Source: Blastococcus mobilis
GTDB lineage: Bacteria; Actinomycetota; Actinomycetes; Mycobacteriales; Geodermatophilaceae
DNA: 64,000 nt
Assembly: GCF_900188025.1 (NCBI RefSeq)
Contig: NZ_FZNO01000017.1
Location: 51,557 to 115,556, forward strand
Direction of reading: 5' to 3'
Below, piece after piece: positions 43,111-51,611 of the stretch (positions within the stretch are counted from its first letter, which is position 1; the number at the start of each line of letters is the position of its first letter). The notes beneath the pieces were generated by a model. It was not told the origin of the DNA. It worked only from the letters and a program-made list of their open reading frames with translations, and made no database searches. The position numbers were made by a program, and so were the translations under genes.

Positions 43111-43542
43111 GTGACCGAGTCCGGAGACCAGTTCGCCGGAACGTCCGCGCGCAGCACGAAGCACAGCCCGCGGGTCGACGAGGAGCTCGAGCACGAGATC
43201 CAGGGCATGTTGAAGGCCGAGCGCGCGACGCGATCGGAGGAGTGGCGCGAGGTGGAGCCGGTTGCCGAAGGCGACCCGGACATCACCGCCGATCCGGCCG
43301 GGACGCTGGTGGGCGGAGTGCCGGTGGGCATGACCGAGGACGCCGTCGTCGCCCGCGCCGAGCTCGCCCGCTGGCTGACCCGGGAACCCTTCCCGGGGAC
43401 GCGCGACGACCTCGTGGAGGCCGCACGCGACCACCGTGCCCCCGACGCGGTCGTCGCCGAACTCGAGCGGTTGCCCGAAGGGGAGACCTTCGAGCGGATC
43501 GGGGACGTGGCTCGGGCCCTCGGGTACCCGACCGAGACCTGA
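43111..43542 (+). CDS. DUF2795-domain protein
   Basis: 143 aa, charged N-terminal half (no membrane span) and a C-terminal DUF2795-like helical domain: LARWLTREPFPGTRDDLVEA ... APDAVVAELERLPEGETFER. AAGGAGA precedes GTG 43111. Function unknown; often encoded near stress-response genes. Ends 28 nt from the convergent coiled-coil gene. Confidence 0.8.
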   Translation: MTESGDQFAGTSARSTKHSPRVDEELEHEIQGMLKAERATRSEEWREVEPVAEGDPDITADPAGTLVGGVPVGMTEDAVVARAELARWLTREPFPGTRDDLVEAARDHRAPDAVVAELERLPEGETFERIGDVARALGYPTET

Positions 43543-43570
43543 GGGAGGGCAGGCTCGGGCGGGCGTCGGC

Positions 43571-44584
43571 TCAGGTGCCGGCGCCCGCCCGCGCCTCGTC
43601 CTCCCGGGCGTCGTCCTCGGCGATCTCCTCCGCCCCGCGGCGACGGAAGAGCCGGGAGCCAGGGAAGCCCTTCACGAGCTGCCGCATGTCCTGGACGGTG
43701 TCCACCAGGTCGTGGACGTCGGTGCCGACGGTCCCGAGGGTCTGCAGCACCGGCAGGATGTCCTCGTCGAGGTGCGTCACCAGGCGCGGCAACCGATCGA
43801 TCAGCGTGACCAGCGCCTCGACCTCGGAGGGATCGAAGGTCGCCGCCAGCCGCTGGATCGACGGGGCGAGCGCGGCGAGTGCCGGCTGGTAGTCCCCGAG
43901 CAGCGGCTCCATGCGTCCGACGAGTCCCTCGGTCTGCGTGACGATGCCGTCCGCACGGGACGTCGTCCTACCCACCAGCTCGATGGCCTCGTCGGCCTTG
44001 GCCTGGGTGCGGCTGACGCCTGTGATCGCTTCGTCGGCTTTGGCCTGGGTGCGGCTGACGCCTGTGATCGCTTCGTCGGCTTTGGCCTGGGTGCGGCTGA
44101 CGCCTGTGATCGCTTCGTCGGCTTTGGCTTGGGTGCGGCTGACGCCTGTGATCGCTTCGTCGGCTTTGGCTTGGGTGCGGCTGACGCCTGTGATCGCTTC
44201 GTCGGCTTTGGCTTGGGTGCGGCTGACGCCTGTGATCGCTTCGTCGGCTTTGGCTTGGGTGCGGCTGACGCCTGTGATCGCTTCGTCGGCTTTGGCTTGG
44301 GTGCGGCTGACGCTCGCGATGGCCTCGTCGGCACGAGCGCGGGTGGCCTCCACGCGGGAGATCTCCTCGTCGACGCGGTCGACGACGGAGTCCACACGGT
44401 CGACGACGGAGTCCACACGGTCGAGCAGCCCCGACACCCGGCCGAGCAGTGCCTCCATGTGACCCACCGCGGCCCCCACCCGGGGCAGCAGGTCCAGCGC
44501 GTCGGCCACGCCGTCGCGCACACCCCCGACGGCGTGGAGGAGATCGGAGGGACCCGGCACCGAGGGCAGTCTCACCCGGGCCAC
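43571..44584 (-). CDS. Coiled-coil repeat protein of unknown function
   Basis: 337 aa, no signal peptide or membrane span seen. The N-terminal ~60 residues are helical. They are followed by heptad-rich repeats (two perfect VDSVVDR units, then seven 14-residue units of TQAKADEAITGVSR type flanked by diverged copies). The C-terminal amphipathic helical domain includes RLPRLVTHLDEDILPVLQTL and ends in a charged tail. Two heptads per unit predict one long coiled coil, so a scaffold or filament role is possible, but there is no functional evidence. Both in-frame antisense readings are codon-bias shadows. Confidence 0.8.
   Translation of the reverse strand: MARVRLPSVPGPSDLLHAVGGVRDGVADALDLLPRVGAAVGHMEALLGRVSGLLDRVDSVVDRVDSVVDRVDEEISRVEATRARADEAIASVSRTQAKADEAITGVSRTQAKADEAITGVSRTQAKADEAITGVSRTQAKADEAITGVSRTQAKADEAITGVSRTQAKADEAITGVSRTQAKADEAITGVSRTQAKADEAIELVGRTTSRADGIVTQTEGLVGRMEPLLGDYQPALAALAPSIQRLAATFDPSEVEALVTLIDRLPRLVTHLDEDILPVLQTLGTVGTDVHDLVDTVQDMRQLVKGFPGSRLFRRRGAEEIAEDDAREDEARAGAGT
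44021..44314. repeat. Seven 42-bp tandem repeats within the coiled-coil gene
   Basis: Seven head-to-tail copies starting at 44021, 44063, 44105, 44147, 44189, 44231 and 44273, nearly identical. Copies 1-2 read GGCCTGGG where copies 3-7 read GGCTTGGG, and copy 7 ends in T instead of C. A diverged eighth unit precedes them at about 43979. Period is exactly 14 codons, so copy-number change keeps the frame. Confidence 0.97.
44377..44418. repeat. Two 21-bp tandem repeats in the same gene
   Basis: Two perfect 21-bp units (CGGTCGACGACGGAGTCCACA) encode two VDSVVDR heptads just N-terminal to the 42-bp array. Confidence 0.85.
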
Positions 44585-44731
44585 GCTACGCAGCTGACCG
44601 ACAGCGCACTATTCGGTTGTGCCGGTCCCGGCTGCTGGACGGTCCCGGTGCCGCGCGTCCGGCGCTGTCCCCGTCCCTCCCCCCCGTATCGTCGCCAGCA
44701 GGCATCGACGGGCAGGGACGACGACAAGAGG

Positions 44732-46690
44732 GTGTCGACACCGGTGGGGGAACAGCCGACGCGGGACGCGGATGGATCAGGCGTCCCCCGTGGCGTTCCC
44801 GAACGGACCCGCCGCGGCCGGGAGGCCGAGCAGGGTGCCGGTGCGCCGGTCACCGTCGAGCAGTTGCTCGCCCGCCAGGGCAGCGCCGTCGGCCGACGCC
44901 GGGCGGCCCGTCGCGTGGAGCACCCCGCACTCAGCGCGCCGGACGACGTGCCCCCCGCCGTCCGCAACGGGCTGCCCCCCGTGCCGGACGGTGGGGCGGC
45001 CGCGCGCCGCGCTGGGCTGCCCCCGGTGCCTGCCGCCGCGCAGTCCACGGCCCAGGCCGGGCTGCCCCCGGTCCCCGTGCCCGCCCGCCCGCCGGCGTCC
45101 TGGGAGCCCGACAGTCGCCCCTCCCGCCGGAGCGGTCCCGTCCCCCCGTTGCCGGGTCGCTTCCCACCCCCGGAACAGGCCGACCGCGACCGGCCCCGCC
45201 GACGCCGTCCAGCACCGGAACGCCCACCGGCCGGCCCCGGTCGGCGACGGCTGACCCGGGCCCTGCTGGCGCTCGGTGCGGTCGTGGGCGTGGTGCTGCT
45301 GTACCACCTGGGTCTCTACTTCTACGTGGACCAGAAGATCGACCGGATCGACGCCCTGGCCGTCGACGGGCCGGAGATCCTGGCGCCCGCGCTGCAGGCC
45401 GGTGACGAGACCTACCTGGTCGTCGGCAGCGGCGTGCCTGGGCAGACCGGCGCGGCGTCGATCGCCACGCTGCTGGCGTCGGTGTCGGCCGAGGGCGACC
45501 GCGCCGTGCTGGTCAGCTTCCCGCCCACGGCGCTGGTGGACACCCCCACGTGCCGCACCCCGGACGGCTCCCTGCGCAGCCCCGCCACGGAGGCATTCGC
45601 GACGTCGCTGCTCGAGGGCGGCCCCGCGTGCATGGTCCGGGCCGTCCAGCAGCTGTCCGGTCTGCGTATCGACCACTACCTGGGCGTCGACCTCGCCGGC
45701 CTGCCGGGGATGGTCGATGCACTCGGCGGCGTCCCGGTCTGTGTCGTCCCGTCGCAGGCGACGGCGGCCGCCGCAACACCCCTGCCCGCCGGTTTCTCCG
45801 AGCTCACCGGCGCGGCCGCGGCCGGGTACCTGCAGCCAGGGGACAGCGGTACGGACGTCACCGGGACCGCCGTCGCCGAGCGGGCGCAACGCCTGCTCAC
45901 CTCCACGCTCCGGGCGGCCATGTCGACGAGCACGCTGGTCGATCCGCTGGCCCTGAACGGCTTCCTCAACCGGGCCGCCGAGGCCCTCACCGTCGACCAG
46001 CAGACGACGCTCGGCGACCTCCAGGGGCTGGCCGGCAGCCTCGGTGACCTGTCCGGCGACGCGGTGCAGCGAGCGAGCCTGCCGGTGGCGGAGGTGGGCT
46101 ACGTGCCGGCCGGCACGGACCAGGCCTACGTGCTGCTCGACGGAGCAGGTACCCGCGAGTTGTTCGACGCCGTCATCGAGGGCACGGCGGTCCCCGAGGA
46201 GTTCACGATCGGCCCGGAGGAGTCGACCGCGCCGGCCGACGAGACGCCTGCCGAGGACGCTCCACCCGCTCCGGAGGTGGCACAGCCGGGTGTTCCCGGT
46301 GGAGGCACGGCGCTGACCGTGCCGCCGTCGTCGGTGGAGGTCGACGTGCTCAACGGGACCGGGACGGCGGGTCTGGCCCGCACCGTCGCAGATCTCATGC
46401 AGGAGCAGGGCTTCACGGTCGGCGCCGTGGGCAACGAGTCCGGAACGGTGAGCGAGAGCGTCGTCCGGTACGGCCCCGACGTCCTGGAGCAGGCCCGGAC
46501 CGTGGCCGCCGCGGTGCCCGGTGCGGTGCTGCAGCCCAGCGACGCCATCGGCGACACGGTGCAGCTGGTCATCGGCCCCGGTTACTCGACGGTGGTGCCG
46601 GTGACGATCGGCGGGCCGGTGGTCGAGGACGTGCCGGCCGACACCATGGTGGCGCCGGAGGCGAGCGAGCCCACGCCGGTCAGCTGCTGA
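44732..46690 (+). CDS. LCP (LytR-CpsA-Psr)-like protein with LytR C-terminal domain, degenerate active site
   Basis: 652 aa. A cytoplasmic Pro/Arg-rich region (1-172) has three GLPPVP boxes and TVEQLLARQG. It is followed by one TM (about 176-198), an LCP-like domain (225-500) and, after a Pro/Glu linker, a LytR_C domain (VDVLNGTGTAGLARTVADLM). Active LCP ligases carry a conserved Asp and several Arg for pyrophosphate binding. Here the corresponding stretch reads GAASIATLLASVS and VSFPPTALVDT, without the usual RSDT and IPRD motifs, so it may be a non-catalytic paralogue. GTG 44732 with AGAGG upstream; longer readings are shadows of the repeat gene. Confidence 0.85.
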   Translation: MSTPVGEQPTRDADGSGVPRGVPERTRRGREAEQGAGAPVTVEQLLARQGSAVGRRRAARRVEHPALSAPDDVPPAVRNGLPPVPDGGAAARRAGLPPVPAAAQSTAQAGLPPVPVPARPPASWEPDSRPSRRSGPVPPLPGRFPPPEQADRDRPRRRRPAPERPPAGPGRRRLTRALLALGAVVGVVLLYHLGLYFYVDQKIDRIDALAVDGPEILAPALQAGDETYLVVGSGVPGQTGAASIATLLASVSAEGDRAVLVSFPPTALVDTPTCRTPDGSLRSPATEAFATSLLEGGPACMVRAVQQLSGLRIDHYLGVDLAGLPGMVDALGGVPVCVVPSQATAAAATPLPAGFSELTGAAAAGYLQPGDSGTDVTGTAVAERAQRLLTSTLRAAMSTSTLVDPLALNGFLNRAAEALTVDQQTTLGDLQGLAGSLGDLSGDAVQRASLPVAEVGYVPAGTDQAYVLLDGAGTRELFDAVIEGTAVPEEFTIGPEESTAPADETPAEDAPPAPEVAQPGVPGGGTALTVPPSSVEVDVLNGTGTAGLARTVADLMQEQGFTVGAVGNESGTVSESVVRYGPDVLEQARTVAAAVPGAVLQPSDAIGDTVQLVIGPGYSTVVPVTIGGPVVEDVPADTMVAPEASEPTPVSC

Positions 46691-46759
46691 GCGGGGAAGG
46701 GACCCGCTCCGTTCATCCGCGCGTCGTCTGAAGGGCACGTGGCGGGGTAGGGGCGGGTC

Positions 46760-46999
46760 ATGTCGATGATGCCGCCCCCGTTCAGTGCCGATCCGTCCGA
46801 CGAGGGGATCCCCGCAGCCGATCCGGGAGCCGGCGCTCCGCCGCCGTCACAGGGCTTCGGCATCGGCGGCGAGGAGCCGGACGTGCTGCCCGGCGATGAC
46901 CCGCAGCCGGACGAGGCCGGCGCGGCCGACCGCGCGGACACGGGTACGCCGTTCCGGACGCCCGACCCGCGAGAGATCGGGCCGGACACCCCGCGCTGA
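46760..46999 (+). CDS. Short Pro/Asp-rich hypothetical protein
   Basis: 79 aa, low complexity (Pro, Asp, Gly), no domain, no membrane segment. A GGGGCGGG stretch before ATG 46760 is a weak ribosome site. It ends 5 nt from the pstB stop on the other strand. Coding status is uncertain; codon third positions are GC-rich as in neighbours. Confidence 0.45.
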   Translation: MSMMPPPFSADPSDEGIPAADPGAGAPPPSQGFGIGGEEPDVLPGDDPQPDEAGAADRADTGTPFRTPDPREIGPDTPR

Positions 47000-47004
47000 G
47001 CGGC

Positions 47005-47784
47005 TCAGCCGAAGCGGCCGGAGATGTAGTCCTCCGTCGCGCGCTCGTCGGGGTTGCTGAAGATCTTCTCGGTCGGGTTGAACTCGATGAGCCGGCCGGG
47101 CTGGCCGACCCCGTTGAGGTTGAAGAACCCGGTCTGCTCGCTCACCCGCGCCGCCTGCTGCATGTTGTGCGTGACGATCACGATCGTGTACTTGTCCTTG
47201 AGCTCGGTCATCAGGTCCTCGATCGCCAGCGTGGAGATCGGGTCCAGTGCCGAGCAGGGCTCGTCCATCAGCAGGACGTCGGGCTCGACCGCGATCGCGC
47301 GGGCGATGCACAGCCGCTGCTGCTGGCCGCCGGACAAGCCTGAGCCGGGCCGGTCGAGCCGGTCCTTGACCTCGTTCCAGAGGTTGGCGCCGCGCAGCGA
47401 CCGCTCGACGAGGTCGTCGAGCTCGCTCTTCTTCATCTTCTTGTTGTTCAGCCGGAGGCCGGCCGCGACGTTGTCGTAGATCGACATCGTCGGGAACGGG
47501 TTGGGCCGCTGGAAGACCATGCCGATCTGCCGGCGGACGTCGACCGGGTCGACGTCGGCGCCGTAGAGGTCCTGGCCGTCCATGACGACCTTGCCCTCGA
47601 CCCGGGCGCCCGGCAGCACCTCGTGCATCCGGTTGAGCGAGCGCAGGAAGGTGGACTTGCCGCACCCCGACGGGCCGATGAGCGCGGTGACGCTGCGCGG
47701 CTCGATGGAGACGGTGACGCCCTCCACCGCGCGGAAGTTGCCGTAGTAGATGTTCAGGTCCGAGACGTCGATGCGCTTGGCCAC
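47005..47784 (-). CDS. pstB: Phosphate ABC transporter ATP-binding protein PstB
   Basis: ATPase of the high-affinity phosphate importer (259 aa). Walker [10 protein letters not shown], signature [15 protein letters not shown], Walker [13 protein letters not shown]. Last gene of pstSCAB, 24 nt after pstA. No phoU follows on this strand. Confidence 0.97.
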   Translation of the reverse strand: MAKRIDVSDLNIYYGNFRAVEGVTVSIEPRSVTALIGPSGCGKSTFLRSLNRMHEVLPGARVEGKVVMDGQDLYGADVDPVDVRRQIGMVFQRPNPFPTMSIYDNVAAGLRLNNKKMKKSELDDLVERSLRGANLWNEVKDRLDRPGSGLSGGQQQRLCIARAIAVEPDVLLMDEPCSALDPISTLAIEDLMTELKDKYTIVIVTHNMQQAARVSEQTGFFNLNGVGQPGRLIEFNPTEKIFSNPDERATEDYISGRFG

Positions 47785-47808
47785 GACAGGTTCTCCAGGG
47801 TTCCCCGG

Positions 47809-48882
47809 TCAGCGACCGGTCTTGGGGGCGAAGAAGCGACTGATCAAGCGGGCGACGAGGTTCAGGCCCATGACCAGGATGATCAGGAGGAGCGCCGCTG
47901 TCCACGCGCGGTCGATCGCGAACTGGGGCGGGACGCCGGGCTGGGTGAGCTGGTAGTACGCGTACACCGGCAGCGTGGCCATGCGGCCGTCGAACGGGTC
48001 GAAGTTCGTCGCGTTGGTGATGCCGACGGTGACCAGCAAGGGTGCGGTCTCGCCGACCACGCGGGCGATCGCCAGCGTGATGCCGGTGCCGAGGCCGGCG
48101 ATCGCGGTCGGGATCACGACCTTCACGATCGTGCGCCACTTCGGCACGCCGAGGGCGTACGAGGCCTCGCGCAACTCGTTCGGCACGAGTTTGAGGACCT
48201 CCTCGGCCGAGCGGACGACGACCGGGATCATCAGCACCGACAGGGCGACCGCGCCGACGATGCCGAGCCGGATGCCGGGACCGAGGAACGAGGCGAACAG
48301 CGCGTAGGCGAACAGGCCCGCGACGATCGACGGGATGCCGGTCATCACGTCCACCATGAAGGTGATCGACCGCTTCAGCCGTCCGGTGCCGTACTCGACG
48401 AGGTAGATCGCGGTCATCAGCCCGATCGGCACCGAGATGAGCGTGGTCAGGCCGGTGACGATCAGCGTGCCCATGAGCGCGTGGTAGGCGCCGCCGCCCT
48501 CGCCCACGACCCCGACGAGGGAGGAACTGAAGAATTCGCCGTCCAGGCGCTCGAGGCCCTGGCTGAGGACTTCGATGACGAGCGAGATCAGCGGCACCAT
48601 CGCGATGCCGAAAGCGCTCACCACCAGGCAGGTGACCAGCCGGTCGATGGCCCGGCGGGAGCCTTCCACGCGGCGGGACGCCACGTACAGGGCGATCGTC
48701 CCCAGGACGACGGTGTAGATCACGAACGTCGCGGGGTTGAGCGAGGTGAGCAGCCCGAGCAGGACGGCGGCACCGGCACCGGCCGCGAAGCAGGCGTACG
48801 GAGCCCAGCGGGGGAGCCGTCCGGCGCGGGGGATGCCGGTGGGTGCCGGCGCGTCCGGCGGGGCAGCCGTCGTCTGGCTCAT
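47809..48882 (-). CDS. pstA: Phosphate ABC transporter permease PstA
   Basis: Inner-membrane permease (357 aa; about 60 residues longer than many PstA because of an N-terminal extension with two extra hydrophobic spans). The permease loop is seen in YALGVPKWRTIVKVVIPTA. Its start overlaps the pstC stop by one base (TGATG). Confidence 0.96.
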   Translation of the reverse strand: MSQTTAAPPDAPAPTGIPRAGRLPRWAPYACFAAGAGAAVLLGLLTSLNPATFVIYTVVLGTIALYVASRRVEGSRRAIDRLVTCLVVSAFGIAMVPLISLVIEVLSQGLERLDGEFFSSSLVGVVGEGGGAYHALMGTLIVTGLTTLISVPIGLMTAIYLVEYGTGRLKRSITFMVDVMTGIPSIVAGLFAYALFASFLGPGIRLGIVGAVALSVLMIPVVVRSAEEVLKLVPNELREASYALGVPKWRTIVKVVIPTAIAGLGTGITLAIARVVGETAPLLVTVGITNATNFDPFDGRMATLPVYAYYQLTQPGVPPQFAIDRAWTAALLLIILVMGLNLVARLISRFFAPKTGR

Positions 48883-49832
48883 CAGTTGGCTCCGGAGAAG
48901 TCGGCGCGGCGGTTGACGATCCAGCGCGCCAGCGTGTTGACCAGCAGCGTGATCAGGAACAGGGCGAGGCCACTGGCGATGAGCGTGTTGACGTCGAGGC
49001 CGGAGGACTCGGGGAACTCCAGCGCGATGTTGGCCGCGATCGTGGACGGGTTGCCACTGCTGATCAGGTTGAACGTGATCCCGCCGGACACGGAGAGCAC
49101 CAGGGCGATGGCCATCGTCTCGCCGAGGGCGCGGCCCAGGCCGAGCATCGCGCCGCCGATGACGCCGGAGCGTCCGTAGGGAAGGACCGCCATGCGGATC
49201 ATCTCCCAGCGCGTGGCGCCGAGGGCGAGGGCCGCCTCCCGGTGCAGCGCCGGTGTCTGGCCGAACACCTCACGAGCGAGCGCGCTGATGATGGGGAGGA
49301 TCATGATCGCGAGAACCAGCCCGGCGGTGAGCATCGTGCGGCCGGTGGTCGAGACGGGCCCCGCGAACAGCGGGATGAACCCGAGGTTCTCCTCCAGCCA
49401 CTCGTAGAACGGCACCATCTGGGGCGCCAGCCACGCGATGCCCCAGAAGCCGTACACGATGCTCGGGATCGCGGCGAGCAGGTCGACGACGTAGCCCAGT
49501 GGCTGGGCGATGCGCCGCGGGGCGTAGAAGGTGATGAACAGGGCGATCGCGACGGCCAGCGGGGTGGCGACGAGCAGGGCGATGAGAGCCGACAGCAGCG
49601 TCCCGAAGATCAGCGGCGCGATGTAGGCGGCCAGGCCGCCCTCGCCCGGCACGTCCTCCGGGGACGCCGTGATCGCCGGGAGCGACTCGACGACGAGGAA
49701 GGCCCCGACGCCGGCCAGGACGATGAGGATCAGGATGCCCGCGATGCGGGCGCCGCCCGAGAAGACCCGGTCGCCGATGCGGCGGACGGGGCGCTGCACG
49801 GGCGGCTCCGTGGGGGCGCTGGTGGTCGTCAC
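48882..49832 (-). CDS. pstC: Phosphate ABC transporter permease PstC
   Basis: Inner-membrane permease (316 aa) with six or so spans and the EAA-type loop ALGATRWEMIRMAVLPYGRS. It starts 129 nt after the pstS stop, beyond an intergenic stem-loop that may lower its expression relative to pstS. Confidence 0.96.
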   Translation of the reverse strand: MTTTSAPTEPPVQRPVRRIGDRVFSGGARIAGILILIVLAGVGAFLVVESLPAITASPEDVPGEGGLAAYIAPLIFGTLLSALIALLVATPLAVAIALFITFYAPRRIAQPLGYVVDLLAAIPSIVYGFWGIAWLAPQMVPFYEWLEENLGFIPLFAGPVSTTGRTMLTAGLVLAIMILPIISALAREVFGQTPALHREAALALGATRWEMIRMAVLPYGRSGVIGGAMLGLGRALGETMAIALVLSVSGGITFNLISSGNPSTIAANIALEFPESSGLDVNTLIASGLALFLITLLVNTLARWIVNRRADFSGAN

Positions 49833-49900
49833 CGCTGCTCCATCTGCTGTGTGCGGAGAAGGGCTGCCGGGGCGTTCGTACGGTGCCGGCGCCCGTGCGA

Positions 49901-49932
49901 CAGCCCGGGACGTCGCGGGACGTCCCGGGCTG
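49901..49932 (-). terminator. Perfect stem-loop in the pstS-pstC gap (attenuator or mRNA stabiliser)
   Basis: 14-bp perfect inverted repeat CAGCCCGGGACGTC-GCGG-GACGTCCCGGGCTG with a 4-nt loop, 30 nt after the pstS stop. Such hairpins after the binding-protein gene typically keep its transcript more abundant than the permease part of the operon. Confidence 0.75.
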
Positions 49933-49961
49933 CCGCGAGGGAGTGCGAGATCACCGGGCGG

Positions 49962-51074
49962 TCAGGCCGCTGCCGTGATCGCGTCGATGGCGGTCTGGGC
50001 CTGCTCGCGCAGACCCTCGGAGATCGGCGCCGAACCAGAGGCCTCGGCCGCGGCCTGCTGGCCCTCCTCGCTGACGACGTAGGACATGAAGTCCTTGACG
50101 AGGTCGGCGGTTTCCTGGTCCTCGTACTCGACGCAGCCGACGTGGTAGCTGATCAGCACGATCGGGTACTCACCCGAGCCGGTGGTGTCGCGGTTGAGGT
50201 CGACGGCGAAGCTGTACTCGGGCCGGTCCTCCACGCGGTCCGAGTTCTCGACCACGGCAGCCGCTGCCTCCGGAGAGGGAGCGACGAACTCCTCCCCGAC
50301 ACCGATGTTGGCGACGCCGAGGTCACCGGCCTGGCTCAGGTCGGCATACCCGATGGTGCCCTGACCACCGCTGACCGCGCTCACCACGCCGGAGGTGCCC
50401 TGCGCGGCCTCGCCACCGGCCACCGGCCAGTCACCGCTGACCTCGTGCGGCCACGCCTCGCCGGCCGCGGCCGACAGGTACTCGACGAAGTTCTCCGTGG
50501 TGCCGGACTCGTCGCTGCGGTTCACCGGGGTGATCGCCTGGTCGGGCAGCGTCGCGTCCGGGTTGTCCGCCGCGATCGCGGGGTCGTTCCAGTTGGTGAT
50601 CTGCTGGTTGAAGATGCCGGCCAGCGTCTCGGGCGACAGGTTGAGCTCGTCGACGCCGTCGAGGTTGTAGATCACCGCGATCGGCGAGATGTAGTTCGGC
50701 AGCTCGAAGACACCCGAACTGCCGCAGCGCTCCTCGGCCTGCGCAAGCTCCTCGTCGTCGAGGTAGGCGTCGGTGCCGGCGAAGTCGGTGCCACCCGCCA
50801 GGAACTGCTCACGGCCACCGCCCGAGCCGACCGGGTCGTAGTTCACCGTGACGTCGGGCTGGACCGAGGAGTAGCCGGCGATGAATCCCTGCATCGCGGC
50901 CTGCATCGCGCTGGACCCGGCGCCGACGAGGGTGCCGCTCAGGCCGCCACTCTCACCGCCGCCCCCACCGGCGTTGTCCGCCTCGTTCGAGGCGCCGCAC
51001 GCGCTGAGCGCGAGGGTGCCGGCGAGCGCCACGGACAGCGTGGTGGCGCGGCTCTTGGTGCTGAGCTTCAACAC
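49962..51074 (-). CDS. pstS: Phosphate-binding lipoprotein PstS
   Basis: Extracytoplasmic phosphate receptor (370 aa). Lipoprotein signal with lipobox LSAC (Cys26), a Gly/Ser linker, then GTLVGAGSSAMQAAMQGFI and YDPVGSGGGREQFLAGGTDF, the phosphate-binding segments. GTG 51074 has GAGAGG 6 nt upstream; the next codon TTG is an alternative. A reading extended to 51206 is rejected because it overlaps the PHO box and lacks a ribosome site. The 5' untranslated region has a small hairpin (51091-51109). Confidence 0.96.
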   Translation of the reverse strand: MLKLSTKSRATTLSVALAGTLALSACGASNEADNAGGGGGESGGLSGTLVGAGSSAMQAAMQGFIAGYSSVQPDVTVNYDPVGSGGGREQFLAGGTDFAGTDAYLDDEELAQAEERCGSSGVFELPNYISPIAVIYNLDGVDELNLSPETLAGIFNQQITNWNDPAIAADNPDATLPDQAITPVNRSDESGTTENFVEYLSAAAGEAWPHEVSGDWPVAGGEAAQGTSGVVSAVSGGQGTIGYADLSQAGDLGVANIGVGEEFVAPSPEAAAAVVENSDRVEDRPEYSFAVDLNRDTTGSGEYPIVLISYHVGCVEYEDQETADLVKDFMSYVVSEEGQQAAAEASGSAPISEGLREQAQTAIDAITAAA

Positions 51075-51167
51075 AATGCCTCTCGACAGTGCCCGGATCG
51101 CTTCCGGGCGTGGTTGGACCGACGAGAAGGAAGCTAGGCAGCGCGGGTGGCCGGTCCCCCGATGCTC

Positions 51168-51185
51168 GGTGAACGGATGGTGAAC
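51168..51185 (-). promoter_or_regulatory. PHO box (PhoP-type operator) upstream of pstS
   Basis: On the minus strand GTTCACC-atcc-GTTCACC: two perfect 7-bp repeats on an 11-bp period, the form of the actinobacterial PHO box. It lies about 95 nt upstream of the pstS start, oriented with the gene; a TAGCTT hexamer (51131-51136) between them is a possible -10. Confidence 0.82.
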
Positions 51186-51260
51186 GCGTACTGAGGCCTT
51201 GCGCACACCGGGTGGGACAGGTCACATCGGGACGGTGAATGGCGGCGTGGCGCTCTTTCC

Positions 51261-51279
51261 ATAACGGTCCGATAACGGT
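51261..51279. promoter_or_regulatory. 11-bp-period direct repeat ATAACGGT upstream of the PHO box
   Basis: ATAACGGT-CCG-ATAACGGT, two identical 8-bp units on an 11-bp period, locally AT-rich. The spacing suits an OmpR-family dimer, but the sequence is not a PHO box. The stretch 51190-51600 otherwise shows no gene. Confidence 0.4.
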
Positions 51280-51611
51280 AAAGGACGGCGGGTCGGGCGG
51301 CCGCGCGACCGGCTGGACCGTTCTCCCCGGTGATGCGGTGTCGCGCCGTGACCGCCGGGTTCCGCCGACGCCAGGAGGCGGTTGCGACGTGCACCGGAAC
51401 GGCGGGTGAAGGGTGCCGGTCCGCGGCAGGCCGCGCGCCGAGGAGGGCAGCGCGCGGTCGGCGCACCGGCGGTACGACGCGGCCGGCATCCGGCGGTCCC
51501 GGCCGGAACCGGTACCCGTGCCGAGGTCCGGCTCCGGCTGGGGCGTTCGTCGAAGTCCGTGCCGGCGAGGTTGCGACAGACGGTCGGGGCGGGCAGCTCT
51601 GCCGGCGTTGA

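Noticed and set aside
44021..44314. Regular repeats suggesting a CRISPR array
   Set aside because: Units are contiguous 42-bp copies without spacers and encode a heptad repeat in an open frame.
43911..44462. Repetitive reading frames on the strand opposite and overlapping the coiled-coil gene
   Set aside because: They are antisense translations of the 42-bp repeat, lack ribosome sites, and the minus-strand frame has the coiled-coil pattern and a better start.
51075..51206. N-terminally extended PstS start at 51206
   Set aside because: It would cover the PHO box and a 5' hairpin and would bury the lipoprotein signal; GTG 51074 has a ribosome site.
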